A stretch of 64,000 bases of DNA from Apiospora phragmitis (GCA_038363925.1 JAQQWL010000006.1:2894501-2958500), one strand, 5' to 3'; shown: positions 35,634 to 48,603, counted from the stretch's first letter. Numbers and translations are program-made. The notes: generated by a model not told the origin, from the letters alone.

Positions 35634-37064
35634 ATGGCGCCCCAACTGGACGGCTACTTCTCCAAGGTGGATGAGCTCTCATCCCACTTCATCGACAGAC
35701 TCTCCAAGGCCGTCGCCATCCCTTCCATCAGCTCCGAGGCCGCCCGCCGCCCCGATGTCGTCCGCATGGGTCACTGGTTGGAGGCCGAGCTCAAGACCCT
35801 CGGCGCCGAGGTCGAGATGCGACCCCTGGGCAAGCAGCCCGACCACCCCGAGCTCGACCTCCCGCCCGTCGTCCTGGCCCGTTACGGCCGCGACAAGAGC
35901 AAGCGCACCATCCTCGTCTACGGCCACTACGACGTCCAGCCCGCCGAGAAGAGCGACGGCTGGGCCACCGAGCCCTTCACCCTCAGCGTCGGCGAGGACG
36001 GCCGCATGTTCGGCCGCGGCAGCACCGACGACAAGGGCCCCGTCCTGGGCTGGCTCAACGCCATCGAGGCCCACCAGAAGGCCGGCGTCGACTTCCCCGT
36101 CAACCTGCTCATGTGCTTCGAGGGCATGGAGGAGTACGGTTCCGAGGGTCTGGAGGAGCTGATCGAGAAGGAGGGCAAGGGCTACTTTGCCGACGCCGAC
36201 GCCGTCTGCATCTCGGACAACTACTGGCTCGGCACCGAGAAGCCGTGCCTGACCTACGGTCTGCGCGGTTGCAACTACTACAGTGTCGAGATCTCGGGCC
36301 CGGGCGCCGACTTGCACTCCGGTGTCTTCGGCGGCACTGCCCAGGAGCCCATGACCGACCTGGTGCGCGTGCTGGGAAGCCTGGTGGACACGCACGGCAA
36401 GATCCAGATCCCCGGCATCATGGAGCAGGTGGCACCCGTGACGGCCGAGGAGGAGAACCTCTACGACAACATCAGCTTCACCATGGACAACCTCCACGAG
36501 TCGCTGGGATCCAAGACGACCATTTTCGAGGACAAGAAGCCCACGCTCATGGCCCGTTGGCGATACCCCTCTCTCTCGGTGCACGGCGTCGAGGGTGCCT
36601 TCTCCGCCCCGGGCGCCAAGACGGTCATCCCCGCCAAGGTGATCGGCAAGTTCTCCATCCGCACGGTGCCCGACATGGACATCGACCAGACCAACGAGTG
36701 CGTGTACAAGTACGTGCGCGAGACGTTCGCCAAGCTCGGCTCCAAGAACACGCTCAACGTCTACGCCCAGCACACGGGCAAGTGGTGGGTCGCGAGCCCG
36801 AACCACTGGAACTTCCGTGCCGCCGGCAAGGCCGTCGAGCGCGTCTGGGGCGTCCAGCCCGACTTCACCCGCGAGGGCGGCAGCATCCCCGTCACCCTCA
36901 CCTTCGAGCAGGCCACGGGCAAGAACGTCCTGCTGCTGCCCATGGGCAGCTCCACCGACGGTGCGCACTCGATCAACGAGAAGCTGGACAAGAAGAACTA
37001 CATTGAGGGCATCAAGCTCTTGGGCGCTTACCTGCATTATGTTGCCGAGGAGAAGCAAGTTTAA
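35634..37064 (+). CDS. DUG1: M20 metallodipeptidase, DUG1 (Cys-Gly dipeptidase) type
   Basis: Zinc/manganese dipeptidase of the M20 (CNDP) family. Yeast Dug1 splits Cys-Gly during glutathione breakdown. From the ATG at 35634 the product is 476 residues, the usual family length. Metal and catalytic marks: LVYGHYDVQPA (His near 98), GRGSTDDKGP (metal Asp), FEGMEEYGSEGLEE (general-base and metal Glu near 167), CISDNYWLG and a late PMGSSTDGAHSINEKL. The lid/dimerisation domain includes GADLHSGVFGG. The same frame is open to another ATG at 35403, adding 77 residues that are rich in Arg/Ser/Thr and nearly free of acids, like a mitochondrial presequence, so two products are possible. Codon use is extremely C/G-ending, fitting high expression. 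No introns or frame faults. Confidence 0.93.
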   Translation: MAPQLDGYFSKVDELSSHFIDRLSKAVAIPSISSEAARRPDVVRMGHWLEAELKTLGAEVEMRPLGKQPDHPELDLPPVVLARYGRDKSKRTILVYGHYDVQPAEKSDGWATEPFTLSVGEDGRMFGRGSTDDKGPVLGWLNAIEAHQKAGVDFPVNLLMCFEGMEEYGSEGLEELIEKEGKGYFADADAVCISDNYWLGTEKPCLTYGLRGCNYYSVEISGPGADLHSGVFGGTAQEPMTDLVRVLGSLVDTHGKIQIPGIMEQVAPVTAEEENLYDNISFTMDNLHESLGSKTTIFEDKKPTLMARWRYPSLSVHGVEGAFSAPGAKTVIPAKVIGKFSIRTVPDMDIDQTNECVYKYVRETFAKLGSKNTLNVYAQHTGKWWVASPNHWNFRAAGKAVERVWGVQPDFTREGGSIPVTLTFEQATGKNVLLLPMGSSTDGAHSINEKLDKKNYIEGIKLLGAYLHYVAEEKQV

Positions 37065-37494
37065 GCCAACCATGTCATAAGCAAAAGTTTATTTAGGTAA
37101 CAATAGCTCATTATCAAAAGCCGAGCCGTGTAGGTGAACGCTGGTAACAAACACTTGTTGATATACCAAGTATTGAACGTAGCTCTTCCATAAGCTTAAG
37201 CCGGATCAAGAGGATTCAGACCAAGCTACTCACACATCACTGGGCGTCTAAATGAATCGCCATACAACAGACTGTTGAAGAACTCGAGAATTTCAATTCC
37301 TTAACCCTGAATTATACCATTACACCGTCCCATACATATAATGTCGTGTCGTGTCGTATCATGGCAACAAGCGCCATAGCGCCCTTTCATACTGCTGTCC
37401 TATCCTACAGTAGGGGGGGCAGATGCGAAATAATTAATAAAGCATTGAGCGCAACATAAGCCCGTTCCGTTTCCGTCCAGATCCAGCTTTTCTT
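37065..37494. other. Convergent 3' ends, DUG1 and small membrane-anchored protein
   Basis: 430 bp shared by the terminators of a plus-strand and a minus-strand gene. A GTCGT repeat (about 37343-37358) is present. No gene. Confidence 0.6.
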
Positions 37495-38059
37495 CTACTT
37501 GCTTCCGCCGAACCAACTCGAGATGCCGCTCTTGGCCTCGGCAGTCTTGGTCTCGACCTTGCGGTCAAATTCGTCGACCTTCTTGAGGGTGTCATGCTTG
37601 AGGTCTTTTCCGTAGGCCTCGGCGTCGGCCTTGACCTTTGCGATTTCTGCTTGCGTCTTGCCAGCCTGTGTTGTTGAATGTAGAGATTAGTCTCGGTGTT
37701 TCGGCATGGCAAAGTATAAGAATGGGGGAGAAGAGGAGACAAAACTTACGAATTGGTCCATCTTGGCGCCGGCCTGGGCGCCGTACTTCTCAGCATCCTT
37801 CTGGGCTTCCGAGCCGCGGCCGGGCATGCGGGTCTTCGCTTCGGAGCTCAGCTTGTGGGCGTCGGCTTCATGGGAGAGAGGAGGAGGATCAGCAATTGGG
37901 TTCTGGATGCGATTGTCGCAAAATAATCTCATTTGCTACTACTCACCCTCTGCTTGCTTCTGGGGCGACCCTGGGGTTGCCACCGGCGCTGTAGAGGTAG
38001 TATCCGACACCACCGGCGGCACCAAGGCCGAGGATGAGGGGCATGCGTGAGCGAGACAT
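37495..38059 (-). CDS. Small membrane-anchored protein ('calcofluor white hypersensitive' family)
   Basis: Three short exons: 38059-37947, 37865-37750 and 37665-37495, all GT-AG. The N-terminus MSRSRMPLILGLGAAGGVGY forms one glycine-rich hydrophobic segment. The rest is charged and helical (ADAHKLSSEAKTR, KDAEKYGAQAGAKMDQF, KADAEAYGKDLKHDTLKK) and ends SGISSWFGGSK. In exon 1 the frame must change. Removing one C from the CCCC run (37962-37965 on the plus strand) gives GGNPRVAQKQ and joins in phase to AEADAHKLS, which fits the family. Without it the intron phases do not match. Corrected length is 132 residues. Family members are annotated in many fungi after a wall-stress phenotype; molecular function is unknown, location perhaps mitochondria or ER. 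Confidence 0.8.
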
Positions 38060-39485
38060 GTTGCTGTGTGTTGTTGATCTGGTTGTTTGTATGTGTATGT
38101 GTGGAAGGTGATGGTGATTCTTCAATGGAGGAATCGTGGTATGAAAGCTCGAAGAGAGAAAGGAGAGAGGGAGGAGTTGTAGTTGGATTTAAGTTGATTG
38201 GATCTGATGGGATTGGAGAAGGAGGAAGACGAATGAAGTCACACAAGGGCAGGAGGAAGGAAATATGGGAGGCGGGGAGGGTTGGTCTCGGCGGTTGTCA
38301 CTACGGGTTGGGTTACCCAAGAGGATTGATGTGTGATGGCATGATTACTACTACATGCATGTACTACACCCATGCTTTTCCTACCTCAGATACTTTGCCT
38401 GCATGTATCTATTTCACTTGCATATTTATTTAAGGTACGGACGGGAGATCACCTAGGTAGGTAAGCCAACAATATGTATCAGATCAATACTACGTGATGT
38501 AGGCCGCGGACGGACATTCTGCCCCGACTACCTTCGTCCACCTGAGTAGTAGGTTACGGGGGGTTCTTCAAGTTTCGCTAGGTAACGGTCGCCACCAATG
38601 GGGGAAAAGTCCGAGAGTCTACGAATTGTGACTGGCCAGAGCAGTCGAGAACCAAAACGGTTTCTTCCCTCTCTCGGTGGGCTGATGGATCACGTTGTTG
38701 AAACATGACATCTGCATTTCCTTCTTCAAGTCGCAACAGCTTGGATGCGAAAGCAGACAATTTTGTTTGGATGACGTATGGACACTGAGCTTGCCGAGCT
38801 GCTGTTGCGGGGAAAGGTCCAGACGTGCTCCAGTAGGTACTGTATGTACCAGCCGAGAGGTGCTGGAGCCAAGTGGGCTCTGCTTATTTCCCGTCCCAAC
38901 AATGGACGATTTGATCGCAGGCAGGAATGGCCCGTGGAATTACATCATCAATGGCCATCACCTACCAAGAAATCACCTAATAAGATGGCATATCGTGACA
39001 TTCGACCTTCCTGTCATCGCCGAAGACCTGTTTCTTCCTGCCTGAACCATAGGTATGTCCTGGACTGTCCAATAAATGTTTTTTTTTGTTTTTGTTTTTT
39101 GCTTTGCGAGGTAGGATCGGTTTCATTCCTGGCTGTTTGTTAGTCACCTCCTAGTCTTCATCGTCATAGCTCCGTCGTAGCAAGTTTCTGTCCGCTGCCT
39201 ACCAGGTGACTAGGTAGAGTAGCCTCACAGCCTAGTTCTGTTGCACTTGCCGCGAAAAGCCACTTTCCCGTTCTCCATTTCACCCTGATCCCTCATTCCC
39301 GCCTGGGACGCATGCTGAATCTAATTCCCATTACTTGAAATCTGCTGTCGATCGTTCCCTAAGAGACAGAGGACAAGAAAAGAAAACATCTGCTGGTGAC
39401 TAGCTGGCATGGTCTAGTCCGCGACGGCATCTTCCTTTTTTTCACACTTTCTCAGTATGCTTTGCATGTCGGGGCCCCCCACACA
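38060..39485. other. Divergent spacer between small membrane protein and MUG65-like gene
   Basis: About 1.4 kb that must carry two promoters. It includes CACACATACACATAC-type sequence just upstream of the minus-strand gene (about 38090-38105), the motif ACCTAGGTAGGTA near 38451-38463, and a T-rich run near 39077-39100. No gene is supported. Confidence 0.5.
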
Positions 39486-40960
39486 ATGAAACCCAGAGTG
39501 CGCACCTCACGGCGCGTACCTGCTCTCAAAGATAGCGATATCGATCATGAGATTATCCTTGTAGATCATTCCGGTTCCGCCCAGGGAGATGCTTCTCCTC
39601 GACCCGGAGCAAGCCCCGATGCTGATAACAGAGCCTCCACCGATGTCGCTAATACCTCGGGAGACGAACGGCCCGTGACCTCCTCGGAAAGTCGGCTGCC
39701 ATTACGGGATGCTGCCGCCCCCATCTCTGACCACGACGGCAACGTTGCCTCAAGCCAGGCGAATGGGCACCCCAACGATTCAAATAACAACACCAAGAAC
39801 GCCTCTCGCGAAGATCGAGAACCTCAGACGGCCGAAGAAGCTGGCCCTTCACGGGAGCGACAGAGCAGGCGGCGGGCGCGACGGCATCATCAGTAAATGG
39901 GCAACCTAAGAAAAATAGGCATGGCCGTGCGCGTCCCAAATCGCCTGAAACGGCTATCGATATACTATACGAAAACGAAAGAGGCGGCTTTCTCTGTGGC
40001 ATACCCCTATTCGCCTCGGCTGCGCTGGGCAATCTTGACCCCCGGCCTGGACCAATTCCAACCATAAGCCGAGTCCGACCAACATCAAAACTGCGCAACC
40101 ACCGGATCCGAGCTGGAGTGGGCTTGGCCAGAGTGGAGGGTGAACCACGATGATGCCATCGATGCCGACCAAGACGGCTGGGAGTATTCGTTCATGTTCT
40201 CCAAGAAGTTCTCATGGCACGGTCCGAAGTGGTATAACTCCTTCGTGCGAAGACGGGCTTGGATCCGGCGGCGCATAAAGAAAGGGCTCGGTTATCAAGC
40301 CAACGACCCTACCTGCTCAATCCGGAATACTTCACCGTGGAGGCTGCTGCTGCTAAGCATGTCTCCCTGCGCGATGGAGCGTCCAGCCTGCTCGATTCGG
40401 CTTCGCGCACCAGTGCGTGTGGGCTCCACGAGGAAGACGCTATTTCGGAGAAGAAGGATGTGGAAAGTACGGACATGCTGATGGCGCTTTTGGGAGTCTC
40501 GCGCATTGATCGGGAGAAACTGGACGCCGTCCAGAACTACCTCGAGCACGCAGCGGACAACTGGCTGGACTTACAAAATCACATGCACGAGATCATGTCC
40601 ATTTTCGTGTTCCAAGCATCGCGGCGACTACTTCTGACGAGACTTATGGGCATTCATGACGACGCTGTTAGAAAGCTTGATGAGCAGAAGAGAACGGGCA
40701 AGAACAAGGTTGAGGGTCACGATGAGAGCACGGACGACCAGCCGGACCCGGACCTCGAAGTTAAGGTGAAGAATCTGGCCGCGGCAGTTACGCACGCCGA
40801 CGAGGAGGTGCGCCGGCTCGAGTACTGGAGCGATGTCAAGGGCATGGCCGAGGGTGGCGAGTCGGGCGGCGCCGTATCTGGCAACCATGGCTGGCAAGGA
40901 GGCTGGGAAGGCGTGGATCAGAGTGGTGCTGTGGGCGCCAATAGGGAACAACTCCCTTAA
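39486..40960 (+). CDS. MUG65/Pex24-type dysferlin-domain protein (four frame breaks)
   Basis: Fungal protein with a DysF (Pex24p-type) domain, related to S. pombe Mug65 and yeast Spo73; roles proposed for relatives concern membrane extension or peroxisome membranes. It starts MKPRVRTSRRVPALKDSD, followed by a disordered acidic Ser/Asp region (to about residue 130). The domain shows ILYENERGGFLCGIPLF, then EWAWPEWRVNHDD, DGWEYSFMFSKKFSWHGPKW and SFVRRRAWIRRRIKK, the Trp/Arg-rich DysF-C signature. Next come NPEYFTVE and a helical C-terminal part (LDAVQNYLEHAADNWLDL). Reading it through needs one base added at each of four spots: near 39853-39890, the C5 run at 40039-40043, GG at 40115-40116, and CCC at 40307-40309. 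Corrected length is about 492 residues. Domain identity is confident; the orthologue name less so. Confidence 0.82.
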
Positions 40961-41978
40961 AAGAAAGCCCTGCTGCTTGGGCTTGCGAGCCGCTATTATT
41001 TAATAGGGGATGTACCCTGTTTTACTTCTTTCCTTCTTATTTTTACCAACAAACAGCATCCGCACAACTAGGCGGGACACGAAAACAGCGCTTCGAAGAC
41101 AGACGCGGACTTTTCTACTTGATCGGCAACGGAGCGAATTCTCATACCAAGGTGTTCAGGGGCAAAATGGTTATTGTTTTAGCTTCTCTTTTTTTTGGAT
41201 ACCCTTTTCGTCTTGGGAGTTGATAAGACGACGAGAACAGTATTGGGGCGAGTAGAGACATACCAACGCATGACTCTAGGACTCGGAGCTGGAGTCAAGG
41301 TTGATGTTAGATAATACACATAAGGAGAATCGTCCAGATAATCAACTTCTCAAGGCCTATCTCGCCAACCAACCGTGAGCTTGACAGACTTGTTTCACGA
41401 GGCATGACTTGATATATTTAAAAGACCAGCACACGTCTGAACCATACCATATCAATATGGCCATAAAAAGCACGACACAGGGGAAAGATCGGTGTAAAGA
41501 GTCCGAGAGATAAAAACGTTTACGACGGGAGTATTGTATCCAGCAGAGACCATTCCCTCGAAGGACAACGAGGAAGGAAAGGAGAGATTGTAATCAAATG
41601 TGATGTACTTTCTAGATCACTCCCTTCAGTTTCAGAGGATATACGCTAGTGTACTTAGCATCATGTCAGCCATCAGAAAGGCACCTCTACTCGGCATGAC
41701 ACATTCACATTTGGTTTCGAAATCGCCAATGGCTTGTAGCAGGCAGCAAACATAGGTCATCTCTTGGTTACGATCATTCTTAATGTCTATATCTAGACAG
41801 ACGGTACCAAAAAGGTCTTTTGAATGGATATCATCAACAAAACGCCTCCTGCCTCTCTGAACGAGTAGGAAATTCCGCCCAAACTCCAGTCCCGAGGTAT
41901 ACCAACTTTTTGCTTCTTTTTTCCGAATCCATAACGCCACGAGGTGCCAAAACGTAGATCGTGATGCGAAAATGACAA
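40961..41978. other. Convergent spacer, MUG65-like and DIM1 3' flanks
   Basis: About 1 kb with no supportable coding sequence. Short open frames on both strands are compositionally unlike the neighbouring genes. Holds the two transcription ends. Confidence 0.55.
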
Positions 41979-43963
<1,985 letters not shown>

Positions 43964-44639
43964 ATTAGAGACGTGTGAGTGATTGCGCAACGAACAAGCG
44001 ACGAGAAGGTGCACGACGATGAGGGGGCGGTGGGATGGCACTCAAAATATTTTGGGATATTTCTGGTTATCATGGTCTTATCTCAGCAGTGATTTTAGCT
44101 AGGTGCAGGCTTATCCCTGTCCTTCTGGAATTCAGATTGGCGGGGCATTTGCTGTCCAATTAGGTAAGCTCAGCGATACTAAGCAGGCAAGCAGGCAAGC
44201 AGGCCGGCAGGCAACAGGTACCTGAAGGAAGCACAAATGGCTCCACTCTTTCTTTTTCCAGGCTCCCGATGCAGATGTACTGTAGCTTGAAAGCAGATGG
44301 GCTTCGGAGATCGTAACATCGCGCCAGCCAATACACGCGCCATCTCGTACGCACACAATACTTGCGATTAATCCCGCCGCTACGAACTTCAATCCGTTTG
44401 TTAACGTTACAGAAATTCCGGGCCGATATCGACTGCAACGAGCTTGATCGATATACCGCCGTTTCAACACCACTTGAGAGATACGGAGCAACGGTATCCA
44501 TCTGGGCAAGGAGACACTGCTCATCTTGCACACCAGACGAGCGACTCCGGCAACCGGCAGCTTCGATCGCTAGAAAACTCAGCACACACCACACATATTG
44601 GCTGATTGGGGAGAGCTTTCCCTTCAACGACCGCCCACC
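43964..44639. promoter_or_regulatory. Bidirectional DIM1/PRP6 intergenic region
   Basis: 676 bp between two divergent essential RNA-metabolism genes (rRNA methylation and splicing), so it holds both promoters. It contains a perfect three-copy octamer repeat (44181-44204). No TATA box is convincing on either side. Confidence 0.6.
44181..44204. repeat. (AAGCAGGC)x3 tandem repeat
   Basis: Three perfect adjacent copies of aagcaggc, followed by the related cggcaggc. Located in the shared DIM1/PRP6 promoter region, about 220 bp from the DIM1 start. Confidence 0.9.
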
Positions 44640-47426
44640 ATGGCAAACCGACAGAGCTTCCTCGACATGCCCGCGCCGGAAAACTACGTCGCTGGCCTGG
44701 GTCGAGGTGCCACTGGTTTCACCACCCGATCGGATCTGGATCCTGCCCGTGAAGGTCCTTCCGAAGATCAGATCAAGGAGGCTTTGGCCAAAAGAGCTGC
44801 GCAGCTGGGCTTTGGCGATGCAGCGAAGAAGGACGACGACAAAGAAGATAACGCCAACGAGGAGCGCTTTCAGGATCCCGACAGCGAGGTCGGCTTATTT
44901 GCCGGTGGCATTTACGACAAAGACGACGATGAGGCCGACCGTATATATAAGGAAGTCGACGAGAAGATGGCGCGAAGGGGCAAGAAACGCCGCGAGGCCA
45001 GGGAGCAAGCCGAGAAGGAGGAATTCGAGCGCAATAACCCTAAGATACAACAACAATTCTCCGATCTGAAACGCGCGTTAGGGAATGTTACCGATGATGA
45101 GTGGGCGAGTCTCCCGGAAGTTGGCGATCTTACAGGCAAAGCACGGAGAGCAAGGGAGGCTCGACGAAACCAGCGCAGTTATGCCGTGCCGGACAGTGTC
45201 ATTGCTGCTGCTTCAGGCGCTGGCGAGCTCGGCTCGATGGTCGTGGATGGCCCTGAGTCATCTGGCGCATCTGCCGAAGGGACCATGACAAATTTCGCCA
45301 AGATTGGTGAGGCTCGAGACAAGGTCCTTCAAGTCAGATTAGACCAGGCGTCCCAAAGCAGCGGGACAGCATCCACGGTCGGGAGCGCGAGTAGTATCGA
45401 CCCTAAAGGCTACCTCACCAGTCTAGCCAAGTCGCAACTACCCGAGAGCGCGGCACAGGTCGGAGATATCAACCGTGTCCGCGAGTTGCTGAACTCGGTC
45501 ATCAAAACGAATCCAAACAACGGTCCTGGTTGGATTGCAGCTGCGCGCTTGGAAGAGATGGCTGGCAAAATCGTACAAGCACGGAATCTTATGGCCAAGG
45601 GATGTCAACAATGCCCCAAGAATGAAGACGTATGGCTAGAGAATATCCGACTGAACGAAGGACGCAACGCCAAAATTATCGCTAGCGAAGCGATCAAATT
45701 AAACAACAGCTCCGTGAGGTTATGGGTCGAGGCTATGAAACTGGAGACGGATCCCAGAAGCAAAAAGATTGTCATCAGAAAGGCCTTGGATTACATCCCC
45801 GAATCCGAGGCATTGTGGAAAGAGGCAGTGAACCTGGAGGAAGACCCAGTAGATGCCCGACTACTCCTCGCCAAAGCCACAGAGCTCATCCCGAGGTCTC
45901 TCGATCTCTGGCTGGCTCTGGCCCATCTGGAAACACCCAAGAACGCTCAGGTAGTGCTAAACAAGGCTCGCAAGCAGCTCCCAACTTCGCACGAGATCTG
46001 GATTGCTGCTGCTAGATTGCAGGAGCAGTTAGGCACAGCGACCAAAATGAACGTGCCCAAGCGCGCGGTTCAAGTTCTGGCGAAGGAGGGGGCCATGCCC
46101 AAACGCGAAATATGGATCGAAGAAGCCGAGAAGTGCGAGGCCGAAGGTGCCATCGTCACATGTGGCTTGATCGTTCAAGAAACGCTGGGTTGGAATCTCG
46201 ATGAGGATGACGACCGTAAAGATACATGGATGGAAGATGCGCGCTCAAGTATCAACAGGGGCATGTACATCACGGCTCGGGCCATTTACGCCTATGCCTT
46301 GCGTGTATTTCCGACAAGCAAAACCATATGGCTGGTGGCTGCTGATTTGGAACGGAATCACGGCACCAAGGACGAGTTGTGGCAGGTCCTTGAGAAAGCC
46401 GTCAATGCCTGTCCACGATCCGAAATTCTGTGGATGATGCTTGCCAAGGAGAAGTGGATGGCTGGCGAGATTGACAATGCACGCCGTGTGCTGGGCCGCG
46501 CTTTCAAGCAGAACCCCAACAACGAGGATATCTGGTTGGCTGCTGTCAAGCTCGAAGCCGAGAACAACCAGATCCAGCAAGCGCGCATGTTGTTGCAACA
46601 GGCGCGGCAAGAGGCGCCCACCGACCGTGTCTGGATGAAGTCGGCGGCCTTCGAGCGGACGCTTGGGGACAACGATGCTGCATTGGATCTAGTCAGTCAA
46701 GCATTAGACCAGTTTCCCACCTTCCCTAAGCTGTGGATGATCAAGGGCCAGATCTACGAGGATCTCGGCAAGCCTCTGCAGGCGCGCGAGGCGTACGGTA
46801 CTGGTGTGAAAGCCTGTCCTTCCTCGGTGCCGCTTTGGCTCCTCTACGTCCGACTCGAGGAGACCCTAGGCCAGCTCCCCAAGGCGCGCTCCGTCCTCGA
46901 CCGCGCCCGCCTCGCCGTGCCCAAGAACCCGGAGCTCTGGTGCGAGAGCGTCCGGATGGAGCGCCGCGCCGGCAACACGAAGCAGGCCGAGGCGCTCATG
47001 GAGCGGGCCCTGCGCGACGTGCCGAAGCCGGCGCAGGGCGCGCTGTGGTCCGAGAAGATCTGGCACCTGACGCAGCGGCCGCAGCGCAAGGCGCGCGGCC
47101 TCGAGGCCATCAAGGAGGTCGACAACGACCCCACGCTGCTCGCGGCCGTCGCGCGCATCTTCTGGGGCGAGCGCAAGCTCGACAAGGCCCAGAGCTGGTT
47201 CGAGAAGGCCCTCGTCCGCGACGCCGACCTCGGCGACTCCTGGGCCTGGTACTACAAGTTCCTGCTCGAGCACGGCACCGCCGAGAAGCGCGACGAGGTC
47301 GTCGGCAAGTGCGTCAGCGTCGAGCCCCGCCACGGCGAGGTCTGGCAGCGCATCGCCAAGGCGCCCGCGAACTCGCGCAAGGGCGTCGAGGAGATCCTGA
47401 AGATGGTGGCGGCCGAGCTGCGGTAA
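44640..47426 (+). CDS. PRP6: PRP6/Prp1, U4/U6.U5 tri-snRNP splicing factor
   Basis: Scaffold protein of the spliceosomal tri-snRNP. Single exon of 928 residues from the ATG at 44640 (MANRQSFLDMPAPENYVAGL). The N-terminal PRP1 domain has GRGATGFTTRSDLDPAR and DPDSEVGLFAGGIYDKDDDE, followed by a charged coiled segment (KMARRGKKRREAREQAEKEE). From about residue 290 to the end come HAT/TPR-like helical repeats with regular W at fixed positions (GPGWIAAARLEEMAGKI, LWLALAHLE, EIWIAAARLQEQLG, TIWLVAADLERNHG, ILWMMLAKEKWMAGEIDNAR). The frame is intact over 2.8 kb. From about 46830 the codons become strongly G/C-ending compared with the first two-thirds. Shares its promoter region with DIM1. Confidence 0.96.
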   Translation: MANRQSFLDMPAPENYVAGLGRGATGFTTRSDLDPAREGPSEDQIKEALAKRAAQLGFGDAAKKDDDKEDNANEERFQDPDSEVGLFAGGIYDKDDDEADRIYKEVDEKMARRGKKRREAREQAEKEEFERNNPKIQQQFSDLKRALGNVTDDEWASLPEVGDLTGKARRAREARRNQRSYAVPDSVIAAASGAGELGSMVVDGPESSGASAEGTMTNFAKIGEARDKVLQVRLDQASQSSGTASTVGSASSIDPKGYLTSLAKSQLPESAAQVGDINRVRELLNSVIKTNPNNGPGWIAAARLEEMAGKIVQARNLMAKGCQQCPKNEDVWLENIRLNEGRNAKIIASEAIKLNNSSVRLWVEAMKLETDPRSKKIVIRKALDYIPESEALWKEAVNLEEDPVDARLLLAKATELIPRSLDLWLALAHLETPKNAQVVLNKARKQLPTSHEIWIAAARLQEQLGTATKMNVPKRAVQVLAKEGAMPKREIWIEEAEKCEAEGAIVTCGLIVQETLGWNLDEDDDRKDTWMEDARSSINRGMYITARAIYAYALRVFPTSKTIWLVAADLERNHGTKDELWQVLEKAVNACPRSEILWMMLAKEKWMAGEIDNARRVLGRAFKQNPNNEDIWLAAVKLEAENNQIQQARMLLQQARQEAPTDRVWMKSAAFERTLGDNDAALDLVSQALDQFPTFPKLWMIKGQIYEDLGKPLQAREAYGTGVKACPSSVPLWLLYVRLEETLGQLPKARSVLDRARLAVPKNPELWCESVRMERRAGNTKQAEALMERALRDVPKPAQGALWSEKIWHLTQRPQRKARGLEAIKEVDNDPTLLAAVARIFWGERKLDKAQSWFEKALVRDADLGDSWAWYYKFLLEHGTAEKRDEVVGKCVSVEPRHGEVWQRIAKAPANSRKGVEEILKMVAAELR

Positions 47427-48603
47427 AGCGAGTTCCCCTCTCTTCTGACTAGGTGTGTGTTGTGTGAATGTGTGTGGAGAGGGACGGGGCACCGAGACGT
47501 GGAAATGGCCAGAATCCAATAAATGTTATTATACCCTTGAGATCGATTAGTCTATCTAGGCAGTTAGTTAGCTATAGCTCTATAAGAACATAGTGCTGTT
47601 GCCATCAAGTTTGAAGCCCTTCGAATTCTGGATACTAAATGTTTTCATGTATACTGCCCTCTAATATCCGACCCCTATTTCGTCCATGGGCCCTTAGAAA
47701 CAAACATGTCACATAAGCAGCAGAGTCATCAATACCAGGTCGGGGGGGATTCTCTTGATAAAATGCATACACAGCTGAAGCCGCCTTCTATCGACTTGCT
47801 CGCTCGCTCGCTCATCATTCTCAGCACAGCCTTTCCTTTCATTCTTCGCTGCGTTCTCCACAGGGGGTATATCCTCCTCAACTTCGCGTGTATAGAACAC
47901 ACAAGAACAACGCTTTGCTCGCTCTCACATGAATGGTCTTCTCTTTTTTTTTGTTCGCTCTGCTTCGTCAATGATTCCAATAGTGCACACACAAAACCTA
48001 AAGCCTCTGGTTTTCTCATCTACTTCCAAACGCCTTTTCAGAAGAAATTCTGCTGCAATTCATCGAATTTTTTGCAATCAGGGGCAGCAAGCAAGGGAGC
48101 AGGAGAAGACAAAAATGCAACACCAATCCCATTCGCTTTCTCTGTTGAAGTTGCCCATCGCTCGTAACAGCATACTTGAATAATGAAATCAAGGTGAAAA
48201 TAAAAATAAGGTATGACGATGACTACCAGCAGTGTGTGGCCGTGTGGTCCAGGTTCTGTTGTTGCTGTTGTTGATGTTCCCAATCTTTGACGCCTTCATA
48301 AATATCTTGGGTGGCCCTCCCGCCGTCAAAACTAACCGCCTCCCAATGAAATGCAAATGCTGCGGTGGCGAGAAGCGCAAAAAAGACACCGGCTTTTCTC
48401 CATTTTGGAGTTGTGTAGAACAGGGAGGTGTAAAAATGTAAATCCAACGCCGGGAGCTCCAGATGCGATGATGTCATGCCGTGCCATGCTCGCTCAGTAT
48501 ACAGAATCAAATAATGATGATCATCAAAGCAGACAACAAATGAAAAGAATTGTTGGTGAGGGTTTGCGATTATCAAGACCTCAAAGATGAGGGGGAAATG
48601 TCG
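47427..48603. other. Convergent spacer, PRP6 and VAC7 3' flanks
   Basis: About 1.2 kb. No supportable gene. A GCTC-type tandem run lies at about 47797-47812. Small open frames on both strands have no family-like content. Confidence 0.55.

Noticed and set aside
35679..37073. 464-codon open frame antisense to DUG1 and a 297-codon frame on the sense strand
   Set aside because: Both are by-products of the extreme G/C-ending codon use of DUG1; their sequence is low-complexity Val/Leu/Gly/Arg without family features.
46733..47519. Long overlapping frames on both strands at the PRP6 3' end
   Set aside because: Same cause: high GC3 removes stops in other frames. PRP6 itself has clear HAT repeats.
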